Below, in pieces: positions 9,639-18,028 of a stretch of DNA of 64,000 nt; the stretch's first letter is position 1, and each line of letters starts with the position of its first letter. The position numbers were made by a program, and so were the translations under genes. A model generated the notes under the pieces. It was not told the DNA's origin. It was given only the letters and a program-made list of their open reading frames with translations, and searched no databases. The stretch comes from UBA1081 sp045535305 (GTDB taxonomy: Bacteria > Bacillota > Clostridia > Oscillospirales > Acutalibacteraceae): NCBI GenBank assembly GCA_045535305.1, contig JAZSLJ010000069.1:1-64000 (forward strand). The letters run 5' to 3'.

Positions 9639-10412
9639 ATGAAAGTTGTAATTCTTGCAGGCGGTTTCGGTACAAGAATAAGTGAACAGAGCCACCTTAT
9701 CCCCAAGCCTATGATTCAGATAGGTGATATGCCTATTCTCTGGCACATTATGAAGCAGTATTCTCATTACGGATTCAATGAATTCGTTATCTGCGGCGGC
9801 TATAAACAGCACGTTATCAAGGAGTTTTTTGCAGATTACTATCTTCACAGAAGTGATATCACATTCGATTTTTCAAATAACGGCGAAATGACCGTTCATA
9901 CCAATTTCTCCGAGCCCTGGAAAGTTACTATCGTTGATACAGGTCTTAACACAATGACAGGCGGCAGAGTTAAGAGAGTTAAGGATTACATCGGTGATGA
10001 GCCTTTCTTCCTTACATACGGCGACGGCGTTTCAGACGTAAATATCAACGAGCTTCTTGAATTCCATAAGGCACACGGCAAAATGGCAACTCTTACAGCT
10101 ATTAAAATTACTGCCCGTTTCGGCGTGCTTGATATAAATGAGCAGGGTTGTATTCAGCAGTTCAGAGAGAAAACACAGCAGGACGGCGGCGTTATCAACG
10201 GCGGCTTTATGGTGCTTAATCCCGAAATCATCGACCTTATTGAGGGCGATTCCACAGTATTTGAAAAATATCCTCTTGAAGAAGCGGCAAGAAGAGGGGA
10301 GCTTATGGCTTACCCCCACGACGGCTTCTGGCAGTGTATGGATACTTTAAGAGATAAGAATTATCTTGAAAAACTGTGGGCGGACGGTACTGCTCCTTGG
10401 CGCGTTTGGTAA
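9639..10412 (+). CDS. rfbF: Glucose-1-phosphate cytidylyltransferase
   Basis: A 257-residue enzyme, the usual length, converting CTP and glucose-1-phosphate to CDP-glucose. The N-terminal nucleotidyltransferase signature LAGGFGTRISEQSHLIPKPM is complete and is followed by IGDMPILWHIM. The catalytic TYGDGVSDVN and the INGGFMVLNPE segments are present. The ATG at 9639 is preceded by AGAAAGGA at the right distance; a longer frame from 9576 overlaps yfhO and has no site. It lies 29 bp after yfhO. A 128-bp gap containing a degenerate repeat separates it from rfbG. It is the first committed step toward CDP-3,6-dideoxyhexoses. Confidence 0.95.
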   Translation: MKVVILAGGFGTRISEQSHLIPKPMIQIGDMPILWHIMKQYSHYGFNEFVICGGYKQHVIKEFFADYYLHRSDITFDFSNNGEMTVHTNFSEPWKVTIVDTGLNTMTGGRVKRVKDYIGDEPFFLTYGDGVSDVNINELLEFHKAHGKMATLTAIKITARFGVLDINEQGCIQQFREKTQQDGGVINGGFMVLNPEIIDLIEGDSTVFEKYPLEEAARRGELMAYPHDGFWQCMDTLRDKNYLEKLWADGTAPWRVW

Positions 10413-10540
10413 TTTTGCATATCTCACGCACATAGCACATTTTATCAATTCGTAATGCGTAATTAAAGTACATATCAGAATTTAATCAATAGATTATGCA
10501 TTATGCATTGTGCATTTTGCATTAAACGAAAGGTACTACT
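10413..10540. repeat. Degenerate repeat inside the rfb operon
   Basis: The gap contains AATTCGTAATGCGTAATTA and, about 45 bp on, a tandem run of ATGCATT-type units (10494-10524). This is the same style as the tandem arms of the 135-bp elements but with GCATT instead of GTACATT. No hairpin strong enough to be a clear terminator was found, so the operon probably reads through. Confidence 0.45.
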
Positions 10541-11590
10541 ATGAATCTTGATTTTTACAAAGGCAAAAAAGTTCTTATAACAGGTCATACAGGCTTTAAA
10601 GGCTCATGGATGTCAAAAATCCTTGTAATGGCAGGTGCGGATGTGGCAGGTTACTCTCTTGAACCGCCCACAAATCCCAACCTTTTCAGTATTGCAGGTC
10701 TTGAAGGCAAAATGAAATCTGTTATTGCAGATATAAGAGATTACGATTCTCTTAAAGCTCTTTTTGACGAATTTCAGCCCGAAATCGTGTTCCACCTTGC
10801 GGCACAGCCCATAGTTATCACCTCATACGAGCAGCCTAAATACACCTACGAAACAAACGTTATGGGTACCGTTAATCTGCTTGAATGTGTGCGTCTTACA
10901 CCTTCGGTAAAGTCCGTTCTCAACGTTACAACGGATAAGGTTTATAAAAACAACGAATGGTGCTGGGGCTACCGTGAAAACGAGCCTCTTGACGGCTTTG
11001 ACCCCTATTCCAACTCAAAATCATGCTCGGAGCTTGTAACTCACAGCTATAAGGCATCATTCTTTGATAATACGGATATTGCAGTTTCAACCGCAAGAGC
11101 AGGTAATGTTATCGGCGGCGGCGATTTTGCCGATAACCGCATTATTCCCGACTGTGTAAGGGCATCTATGAAAAACGAGCCTATTATCGTAAGAAATCCC
11201 AACTCCACAAGACCTTATCAGCACGTTTTAGAGCCTCTTAACGCATACCTTATGATTGCGGCGGCACAGTATGAGGACAAGAGCCTGCAGGGTTATTACA
11301 ACGTAGGTCCCGACGAAACAGACTGCCTTACAACAGGTGAGCTTGCAACTATTTTCTGCACATCCTGGGGCAACGGTCAGACATATCAGTGCCTTAAAAA
11401 AGATGGCCCTCACGAGGCTAATTTCTTAAAGCTTGACTGTTCATTGCTTAAAAAGACTTTTGGCTGGAAACCCACTTGGTCAGCAACAAAAGCAGTTGAA
11501 AAAACAGTTGAATGGACAAAGGTCTATGCAGCAGAGGGTAACGTACCCGAAATTACAGAAAAACAGATTAAAGAATTTTTCAATATATAA
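10541..11590 (+). CDS. rfbG: CDP-glucose 4,6-dehydratase
   Basis: A 349-residue extended short-chain dehydrogenase/reductase converting CDP-glucose to CDP-4-keto-6-deoxyglucose. The NAD loop TGHTGFKGSW is at residues 14-23. The TTDKVYKNNEW segment and the active-site YSNSKSCSE (YxxxK) are visible, followed by the family-typical RAGNVIGGGDFADNRIIPD. The ATG follows AAAGG. Directly downstream, 21 bp on, is rfbH, the next step. Length and motifs match the RfbG/DdhB family fully. Confidence 0.95.
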   Translation: MNLDFYKGKKVLITGHTGFKGSWMSKILVMAGADVAGYSLEPPTNPNLFSIAGLEGKMKSVIADIRDYDSLKALFDEFQPEIVFHLAAQPIVITSYEQPKYTYETNVMGTVNLLECVRLTPSVKSVLNVTTDKVYKNNEWCWGYRENEPLDGFDPYSNSKSCSELVTHSYKASFFDNTDIAVSTARAGNVIGGGDFADNRIIPDCVRASMKNEPIIVRNPNSTRPYQHVLEPLNAYLMIAAAQYEDKSLQGYYNVGPDETDCLTTGELATIFCTSWGNGQTYQCLKKDGPHEANFLKLDCSLLKKTFGWKPTWSATKAVEKTVEWTKVYAAEGNVPEITEKQIKEFFNI

Positions 11591-11611
11591 AACCGAAAGG
11601 AATGTAGCAAA

Positions 11612-12946
11612 TTGAGTAATCAGGAACAGGATAAACAGGCGATACTTTCCGCTGTCGCCGAATATTTTGACAAATATCACAATGTAAAGAGAGATTTCAC
11701 CGAAGGTCAGCGTATTCCTTACGCTTCAAGAGTTTATGACAGCAACGAGGCTGTTAATCTTGTTGACAGCGCACTTGAATTCTGGCTTACATCGGGCAGA
11801 TACACCGATAAATTCGAGCACGAGCTTGCAAAATACTTAGGTGTACGCTTCTGTGCTCTTGTTAACTCAGGCTCAAGCGCAAACCTGCTTGCATTTATGA
11901 CACTTACCTCTCCCTTGCTCAAGGACAGACGCGTTTTCCCGGGTGATGAGGTTATCACCGTTGCGGCAGGCTTTCCCACCACAGTAACACCCATTATTCA
12001 GTATGGTGCTGTGCCTGTATTCGTTGACGTTACAATTCCTCAGTACAATATTGACGTTACAAAGCTTGAAGAAGCATTGTCCGAAAAAACAAAGGCTGTT
12101 ATGATTGCTCATACATTGGGTAATCCCTTTGATCTGAAGGCTGTAAAGGATTTCTGCGTTAAGCACAAGCTCTGGCTTATCGAAGATAACTGCGATGCTC
12201 TCGGCTCACGCTACACAATTGACGGCGAAACAAAGTTTACAGGTACAATAGGTGATATCGGTACATCATCATTCTATCCTCCTCATCATATGACAATGGG
12301 TGAGGGCGGTGCAGTTTATACCGACAATCCTCTTTTAAGCAAAATCAGCCGTTCAATCCGCGATTGGGGCAGAGATTGCTCCTGTGCATCAGGTCAGGAT
12401 AACCTTTGCAATCACCGTTTTGACGGTCAGTACGGTGAGCTGCCTTTCGGCTACGACCATAAATACGTATATTCACATTTCGGCTATAACCTTAAAGCTA
12501 CCGATTTACAGGCAGCTATCGGTTGCGCTCAGCTTGAAAAATTCCCCACTTTTGTGGAGAGAAGAAAAGAGAATTTTGCACGCCTTAAAGCAGCTCTTGC
12601 TCCCGTTGCAGATAAGATTATTCTTCCTGTTGCGGCAGAGAATGCAGACCCCTCATGGTTCGGTTTCCTTATCACCTGTAAAGAGGGCGTAAACAGATTT
12701 GACGTTGTAAATTATGTTGAATCACACGGCGTGCAGACAAGAATGCTCTTTGCGGGCAATCTTACAAAGCATCCTTGCTTTGACGAAATGAGAGCAAGCG
12801 GCAAGGGCTACAGAATCGTCGGCGAGCTTACAAATACGGACAGAATTATGAACGATACCTTCTGGGTAGGCGTTTACCCCGGTATGACCGACGAAATGAT
12901 TGACTATATGGCAAAAACAATTATTGAGGCAGTTGAATCCAAATGA
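11612..12946 (+). CDS. rfbH: CDP-4-keto-6-deoxy-D-glucose-3-dehydrase (E1)
   Basis: A 444-residue PMP-dependent, [2Fe-2S]-containing dehydrase of the RfbH/DdhC family. It removes the C3 hydroxyl of CDP-4-keto-6-deoxyglucose. In the aminotransferase fold the usual PLP lysine is replaced by histidine in SFYPPHHMTMGEGGA (near residue 225), the hallmark of this branch. Cysteines for the iron-sulfur cluster are seen in RDCSCASGQDNLCNHRF together with the IEDNCDALGS cysteine. The start is TTG, with AAAGGA 11 bp upstream. The enzyme normally needs a dedicated flavodoxin-type reductase (E3/DdhD), which is not encoded in this window. Its stop overlaps the next start as ATGA. Confidence 0.95.
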   Translation: MSNQEQDKQAILSAVAEYFDKYHNVKRDFTEGQRIPYASRVYDSNEAVNLVDSALEFWLTSGRYTDKFEHELAKYLGVRFCALVNSGSSANLLAFMTLTSPLLKDRRVFPGDEVITVAAGFPTTVTPIIQYGAVPVFVDVTIPQYNIDVTKLEEALSEKTKAVMIAHTLGNPFDLKAVKDFCVKHKLWLIEDNCDALGSRYTIDGETKFTGTIGDIGTSSFYPPHHMTMGEGGAVYTDNPLLSKISRSIRDWGRDCSCASGQDNLCNHRFDGQYGELPFGYDHKYVYSHFGYNLKATDLQAAIGCAQLEKFPTFVERRKENFARLKAALAPVADKIILPVAAENADPSWFGFLITCKEGVNRFDVVNYVESHGVQTRMLFAGNLTKHPCFDEMRASGKGYRIVGELTNTDRIMNDTFWVGVYPGMTDEMIDYMAKTIIEAVESK

Positions 12947-14754
12947 AAATAAAAGTTTCAAATTATATTTCACAGTTTCTTGTTGACCACGGCATTGACA
13001 CCGCTTTCACCGTAACGGGCGGCGGTGCTATGCATCTTAACGATGCCTTCGGTCATCAGGAGGGTATGCATTGTGTGTATAATCACCACGAGCAGGCTTG
13101 TGCTATTGCGGCAGAGAGTTATGCAAGAATCCACAACAAGATTGCGGCTTGTGTAGTTACAACAGGCCCCGGCGGCACAAATGCCATCACAGGTGTTGTG
13201 GGCGGCTGGCTCGATTCTATACCTATGCTCGTTATATCGGGGCAGGTGCGTTACGATACTACCGCACGTTGGTCCGGTCTTGGTATAAGAGCTATGGGTG
13301 ATCAGGAGTTTGATATAACGAAGTCCGTTGACTGCATGACAAAGTACAGCGAAATGGTTATTGATAAAAACAAAATCCGTTACTGCCTTGAAAAAGCTTT
13401 AAAGCTTTCTCAGCAGGGCAGACCCGGTCCTTGCTGGCTTGATATTCCTCTTGATATACAGGGCAGTTATGTTGATACGGACGACCTTTACCCTTACGAC
13501 GGCGAGGGCGACGAGGTATTACCCGAATTGCCCGCAGATGAAGTATTTTTTGAAATTATTGATATGATTAAAAATGCCGAAAGACCCGTTTTCAATGCAG
13601 GTAACGGCATAAGAATAGCTGGCGCTTTTGATGAATTCAGAAGCGTTGCAGAAAAACTGAACATCCCTGTTGTTACGGGTTGGGACAGCATTGATCTTAT
13701 CGAGGACGAACACCCTCTTTATACGGGCAGAGCAGGTATAATGGGCGACAGACCCGGTAACTTTGCCGTGCAGAACAGCGACGTGTTCTTTTCCGTAGGC
13801 AGCAGACTGAGCATCCGTCAGGTTGGCTATAACTATAAGTCCTGGGCAAGAGCCGCAAAGAAAATTGTTGTTGATGTTGACCCCGAGGAACTTAAAAAGC
13901 CTACCGTCAACCCCGATATGCCCGTTTGTGCCGATGCAAAAGCATTCCTTAAGCGTATGGACGAGCTTTTAGGTGATGAAAAAATCGGCGGACACGACAG
14001 CTGGATTGAATGTTGTCAGAATTGGAAAAAAGATTATCCCGTAGTGCTTCCCAAGCATTATGAGCAGAGCGAGCCTGCCAATGTTTACGCATTTATCAAG
14101 GAGCTCAGCTCAAGGCTCAACGAGGGACAGATTACCGTTGTTGGTAACGGCTCAGCATGTGTTGTCGGAAGCCATGGATATGTTATCAAAAAAGGTCAGC
14201 GTTTTATCATAAATTCTGCCATCGCTTCCATGGGATATGATTTACCGGCAGCTATTGGTGCTTGCGTTTGTGATGCAAGTCAGGATATAATCAATGTAAC
14301 GGGCGACGGCAGTATTCAGATGAATCTGCAGGAATTGCAGACCATCGTGCAGAATAAATTACCAATTAAAATCTTTATGATAAACAACGGCGGCTATCAT
14401 TCAATAAGACAGTCGCAGATGAATTTCTTTGGCGAACCTCTTGTGGGTATCGGTGAACAGAGTAACGACCTGAGCTTCCCCGATATGTCAAAGCTCATTC
14501 CCGCATATGGCATACCTTATGTAAGATGCGAGCGTAATGAGGATCTGGGCGCAAAAATCGAAGAAACACTTGCAATCAAGGGTTATGCATTCTGTGAGGT
14601 CATAGTTGATGCCGAGCAGAAATTCGAGCCTAAGTCAGCAACCAAAAAATTGCCCGACGGCTCACTTGTTTCCGCACCCCTTGAGGATTTAGCTCCTTTC
14701 TTACCCAAGGAAGAGCTTGAAAAAATAATGTTTATTCCGCTTTTGGAAAAATAA
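12943..14754 (+). CDS. ThDP-dependent enzyme, acetolactate synthase/YerE-like
   Basis: A 603-residue thiamine-diphosphate enzyme with the three-domain acetolactate synthase layout. The cofactor-activating glutamate is in NHHEQACAIAAESYAR (about residues 47-62). The TTGPGGTNAITG segment follows, and the C-terminal ThDP/Mg motif GDGSIQMN...INNGGYHS is complete. In this context it is unlikely to serve branched-chain amino acids: its ATG overlaps the rfbH stop. The precedent is YerE of the Yersinia yersiniose pathway, which transfers a two-carbon unit from pyruvate to a CDP-4-keto-3,6-dideoxyhexose. I infer a similar reaction. Another 2-keto acid or a different sugar acceptor cannot be excluded. 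Confidence 0.75.
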   Translation: MKIKVSNYISQFLVDHGIDTAFTVTGGGAMHLNDAFGHQEGMHCVYNHHEQACAIAAESYARIHNKIAACVVTTGPGGTNAITGVVGGWLDSIPMLVISGQVRYDTTARWSGLGIRAMGDQEFDITKSVDCMTKYSEMVIDKNKIRYCLEKALKLSQQGRPGPCWLDIPLDIQGSYVDTDDLYPYDGEGDEVLPELPADEVFFEIIDMIKNAERPVFNAGNGIRIAGAFDEFRSVAEKLNIPVVTGWDSIDLIEDEHPLYTGRAGIMGDRPGNFAVQNSDVFFSVGSRLSIRQVGYNYKSWARAAKKIVVDVDPEELKKPTVNPDMPVCADAKAFLKRMDELLGDEKIGGHDSWIECCQNWKKDYPVVLPKHYEQSEPANVYAFIKELSSRLNEGQITVVGNGSACVVGSHGYVIKKGQRFIINSAIASMGYDLPAAIGACVCDASQDIINVTGDGSIQMNLQELQTIVQNKLPIKIFMINNGGYHSIRQSQMNFFGEPLVGIGEQSNDLSFPDMSKLIPAYGIPYVRCERNEDLGAKIEETLAIKGYAFCEVIVDAEQKFEPKSATKKLPDGSLVSAPLEDLAPFLPKEELEKIMFIPLLEK

Positions 14755-14766
14755 TCGGAGTTTTTT

Positions 14767-15687
14767 ATGAAAAGAGCTATTGTTACAGGTGCAACGGGTA
14801 TGATTGCATCTGCACTTATCAGAACATTGGTTGAAAAAGGCGTTGAGGTTTACGCTCTTTGCCGTCCTGAGGACAAAAAGGATGACGAATTCTTTAAAAG
14901 TCCTCTTGTAACAGCCATCGATGCAGATATTACCGAATATATTTCACTTGCTTCAAAAATAGATAAAAAGTGCGATGTGCTTTACCATTTTGCGTGGCTG
15001 GGTACTTTCGGCACAACAAGAAACGATACTTATGTGCAGAATGATAACATAAAATACACTCTTGATGCAGTTAAACTTGCGGCAGATACGGGCTGTGAAT
15101 GCTTTGTAAGCGCAGGCTCACAGGCAGAGTACGGCAGAACAAGCGAAAAGCTTACAGCCGAAACTCACGCTTCTCCCGAAACAGGCTACGGTATTGCAAA
15201 ATATACCGCAGGAAAGCTGAGTCGAATGTATGCTCAGCAGTTGGGACTTCGTCATTGTTGGGTAAGAATCCTGAGCGTTTTCGGTCAGAAGGGCAACCCC
15301 AATTCCATTATAATGTCCTCACTTGACAAAATGCTTAAAGGGGAGTATACTGCTTTCACGAAGGGTGAACAGCTCTGGGATTTTCTCCATTGTGATGATG
15401 CGGCGCTTGCATTTTATCTTATAGGTGAAAAAGGCAAGGACGGCGCGGTTTATCCCCTCGGCAGCGGCGAAACACGTATGCTTGCCGATTATATAAAGGC
15501 TATGCGTGATTGCATTGACCCGAATCTTACGGTAGGTATTGGCGACCTGCCTTATAACGAAGGTCAGGTTATGTACCTTTGTGCAGATATATCAAAACTT
15601 ACCGAGGACACAGGTTTTGTGCCTCAGCTTACTTTTGAACAGGGCATTATGCGTACTGCCCGATGGATGAAAGGTGATAAGATATGA
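14767..15687 (+). CDS. NAD-dependent epimerase/dehydratase (extended SDR)
   Basis: A 306-residue Rossmann enzyme with TGATGMIAS near the N-terminus, SAGSQAEYG as the active-site serine region and YGIAK as the YxxxK catalytic pair. It lies 12 bp after the ThDP enzyme and overlaps the next gene by ATGA, so it belongs to the pathway. By position it is the candidate ketoreductase or epimerase finishing the CDP-sugar, the role YerF has for yersiniose or RfbJ-type enzymes have for abequose. Sequence alone does not separate reductase from epimerase. Confidence 0.8.
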   Translation: MKRAIVTGATGMIASALIRTLVEKGVEVYALCRPEDKKDDEFFKSPLVTAIDADITEYISLASKIDKKCDVLYHFAWLGTFGTTRNDTYVQNDNIKYTLDAVKLAADTGCECFVSAGSQAEYGRTSEKLTAETHASPETGYGIAKYTAGKLSRMYAQQLGLRHCWVRILSVFGQKGNPNSIIMSSLDKMLKGEYTAFTKGEQLWDFLHCDDAALAFYLIGEKGKDGAVYPLGSGETRMLADYIKAMRDCIDPNLTVGIGDLPYNEGQVMYLCADISKLTEDTGFVPQLTFEQGIMRTARWMKGDKI

Positions 15688-16682
15688 AAAAAATAAGTAT
15701 TCTTATTCCGTGCTATAACGAGCTTGAAAATGTTGGCCCCATGAGCCAGGCTATTGTGGAAATGATGACAACAAATCTTCCTCAGTACGATTACGAGCTT
15801 GTTTTTATTGACAACGATTCAACAGACGGCACAAGAGATGCGCTTCGCACAATCTGCGCCGCTAATCCTAAAATAAAAGCAATTCTCAATGCCAAAAACT
15901 TCGGTCAGTTCAACTCTCCCTATTATGGAGTGCTTCAGGTTACGGGCGATTGCGTTATACAGATGTGCTGTGATTTTCAGGACCCTGTTGAGCTTATCCC
16001 TCAGTATGTAAAAGAGTGGGAAAACGGCTACAAAATCGTAATCGGCATTAAGACAAGCAGTAAGGAAAACTCTGTTATGAGATTCCTTCGCACCTGCTAC
16101 TATAAAGTCATCAAAAAGATGAGCGACGTTGAACAGATTGAGCATTTTACAGGCTCGGGACTTTATGACAGAGCATTCATTGAGGTAATGAGAAAGCTTG
16201 AAGATCCCACACCGTTTATGCGCGGAATTGTTGCGGAATTAGGCTTTAAGCGTAAGGAAATTCCCTACGAACAGCCAAAAAGACGTGCAGGAAAAACACA
16301 TAATAACTTTTACTCTCTTTATGATGCTGCAATGCTCAGTATCACATCTTATACAAAAATCGGTTTGCGTCTTGCAACCTTTGCAGGTATAGGTGTTGGT
16401 ATTTTATCGTTTATTCTCGGTGCAATATATCTTGTGCTTAAAATTATGTATTGGGACAGATTCCCCGCAGGTACGGCTCCCATACTTCTGGGTATGCTTT
16501 TCCTTGGCGCAGTACAGCTTTTCTTTATCGGCTTTATGGGCGAGTATATACTCAATATCAACAAGCGCGTTATGAAACGTCCCCTTGTTATAGAGGAAGA
16601 AAGACTTAATTTTGATACGGATGCACAGGGTAATCCCATTAGTCAGACGGAAGAAATCAAAGATACTGCAGACGTAAATTAG
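15684..16682 (+). CDS. GtrB/DPM1-like polyprenyl-phosphate glycosyltransferase (GT2)
   Basis: A 332-residue GT2 enzyme. The N-terminal catalytic part begins ISILIPCYNELENVGPM, with FIDNDSTDGT and CCDFQDP as metal and substrate motifs. Two membrane segments near the C-terminus (about residues 235-260 and 270-295) are typical of GtrB and DPM1-type enzymes that transfer a sugar to undecaprenyl phosphate on the cytoplasmic side. It is the last gene of the operon and is followed by a terminator. Paired with the YfhO gene at the head of the operon it fits a three-component lipid-linked glycosylation scheme. Which sugar it loads is inferred from the operon only. Confidence 0.85.
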   Translation: MKKISILIPCYNELENVGPMSQAIVEMMTTNLPQYDYELVFIDNDSTDGTRDALRTICAANPKIKAILNAKNFGQFNSPYYGVLQVTGDCVIQMCCDFQDPVELIPQYVKEWENGYKIVIGIKTSSKENSVMRFLRTCYYKVIKKMSDVEQIEHFTGSGLYDRAFIEVMRKLEDPTPFMRGIVAELGFKRKEIPYEQPKRRAGKTHNNFYSLYDAAMLSITSYTKIGLRLATFAGIGVGILSFILGAIYLVLKIMYWDRFPAGTAPILLGMLFLGAVQLFFIGFMGEYILNINKRVMKRPLVIEEERLNFDTDAQGNPISQTEEIKDTADVN

Positions 16683-16724
16683 AATTGAATTATCCCGATT
16701 CTTAGTGATTAAGATACTTTAACG

Positions 16725-16759
16725 GTGTCATTATCCCGAAAGGGATGATGGCACTTTTT
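16725..16759 (+). terminator. Terminator of the rfb operon
   Basis: A 13-bp stem with G-T pairs (GTGTCATTATCCC against GGGATGATGGCAC) and a GAAA tetraloop is followed by TTTTT. Confidence 0.85.
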
Positions 16760-16777
16760 GTTTAAGGACGGTTTTGT

Positions 16778-17329
16778 ATGAATAATAAAAATAAAGTATT
16801 AAAAATAATATTCGCAGGTCTGTTTCTTGCGCTGGCGTATGTTCTGCCCTTTTTAACGGGGCAGATACCCGAAATTGGCTCAAGACTTTGCCCCATGCAT
16901 ATTCCCGTTCTGCTGTGCGGCTTTATTTGCGGCCCGTATTGGGGCTTGGCAGTAGGCTTTGTCGCACCCTTGTTCCGTTCACTTACGCTTGGTGTGCCTT
17001 TGCTTTTTCCGTCGGCAGTGTGTATGGCTTTTGAGCTTGCCGTTTACGGCGCCGTATCGGGACTTATGCATAAGCTGTTGCCGCGCAAAAAACCTTACAT
17101 ATATCTGTCGCTGATTATTGCAATGCTTGCAGGCAGATTTGTATGGGGCGCAGTTATGTTTTTGTGCATGGGTGCGGATTCGGGTGCTTTCGGTATTGCC
17201 GCATTTGTTGCAGGTGCTTTTACAAACGCAATCCCCGGCATTATTTTACAGCTTGTGCTTGTGCCGGTTATTGTAATGCTTTTTGAAAACTCAAAAAAAT
17301 TCAGTTTAAAAAGCGGTAATGAGTTATGA
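16778..17329 (+). CDS. ECF transporter S component
   Basis: A 183-residue integral membrane protein with about six helices. It has the family-typical beginning of alternating hydrophobic helices and the conserved CPMHIPVLLCGFICGPYWGL loop. S components bind a vitamin or similar small molecule and share the EcfAAT energising module, which is not encoded here. The stop overlaps the start of the kinase gene (ATGA), so uptake and phosphorylation are probably linked. I cannot name the ligand; no riboswitch was recognised upstream. Confidence 0.85.
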   Translation: MNNKNKVLKIIFAGLFLALAYVLPFLTGQIPEIGSRLCPMHIPVLLCGFICGPYWGLAVGFVAPLFRSLTLGVPLLFPSAVCMAFELAVYGAVSGLMHKLLPRKKPYIYLSLIIAMLAGRFVWGAVMFLCMGADSGAFGIAAFVAGAFTNAIPGIILQLVLVPVIVMLFENSKKFSLKSGNEL

Positions 17330-17928
17330 CACGGAATGAAATATTTAACTCAAAGGAATATGCACCGTTTCAGCCTTTGATTGAAAAACTTGATGGTTTG
17401 CTTTTAAAAGGTGATGTGATACTTGCCGTTGAGGGTATGAGTGCAAGCGGAAAAACAACTCTCGGTAACATTCTTTATGATATATACGGCTGTACCGTAC
17501 TGCATATGGACGATTTCTTTTTACGCCCTGAACAGAGAACTCAGGAACGTCTTGCCGAAGCGGGCGGAAACGTTGACAGAGAACGTTTTTTTGATGAAGT
17601 GCTTACACCTCTTTGTAAAAAGGAATCAATAATTTACCGCCGATTTGACTGTTCAACCTTTACTCTTTCCGAGCCTGTTGTAATTAAGCCCTCGCGTCTT
17701 ACGGTAATTGAAGGTGCGTATTCTATGCATCCATTTTTCGGCAAGTATTATAATTTGTCGGTTTTTCTTGATATTTCACCCGAATTTCAAAAAGAAAGAA
17801 TCCTCAAACGCAATACGCCCGAACAGGCGCAACGATTCTTTGAAAAGTGGATTCCTATGGAAAATACGTATTTTGAAACTATGAAAATAAAAGACAAATG
17901 CGACTTTGTTTTTTCGGTTTGCAGGTAA
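17326..17928 (+). CDS. P-loop kinase of the uridine kinase/phosphoribulokinase type
   Basis: A 200-residue protein with Walker A GMSASGKTT (near residues 40-48). LHMDDFFL follows as the acceptor-binding DD segment, then ERFFDEVLTPL, and late in the protein LKRNTPEQAQRFFEKW, a lid-like arginine region. The layout matches uridine kinase-like enzymes that phosphorylate a nucleoside or vitamin hydroxyl. It is translationally coupled to the ECF S component, so it may trap the imported compound. True uridine kinase is one option; pantothenate- or nucleoside-analogue kinases are others. Confidence 0.75.
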   Translation: MTRNEIFNSKEYAPFQPLIEKLDGLLLKGDVILAVEGMSASGKTTLGNILYDIYGCTVLHMDDFFLRPEQRTQERLAEAGGNVDRERFFDEVLTPLCKKESIIYRRFDCSTFTLSEPVVIKPSRLTVIEGAYSMHPFFGKYYNLSVFLDISPEFQKERILKRNTPEQAQRFFEKWIPMENTYFETMKIKDKCDFVFSVCR

Positions 17929-17962
17929 ATTGTAAACAAATCATTAATATTTGTCGGTTTGG

Positions 17963-17991
17963 TTGACATATTTATTTTTCTGAATTACAAT
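17963..17991 (+). promoter_or_regulatory. Promoter of the C45 hydrolase gene
   Basis: A consensus TTGACA (17963-17968) and TACAAT (17986-17991) are separated by 17 bp, 37 bp before the chosen ATG. Confidence 0.65.
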
Positions 17992-18028
17992 TATAATTGC
18001 AAAATATGTTTATCGGAGGATGAAAAAC

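Noticed and set aside
12943..14754. Anabolic acetolactate synthase (ilvB) for branched-chain amino acids
   Set aside because: No ilvN, ilvC or leu genes are nearby and the gene overlaps rfbH. The sugar-pathway reading fits better, although not proven.
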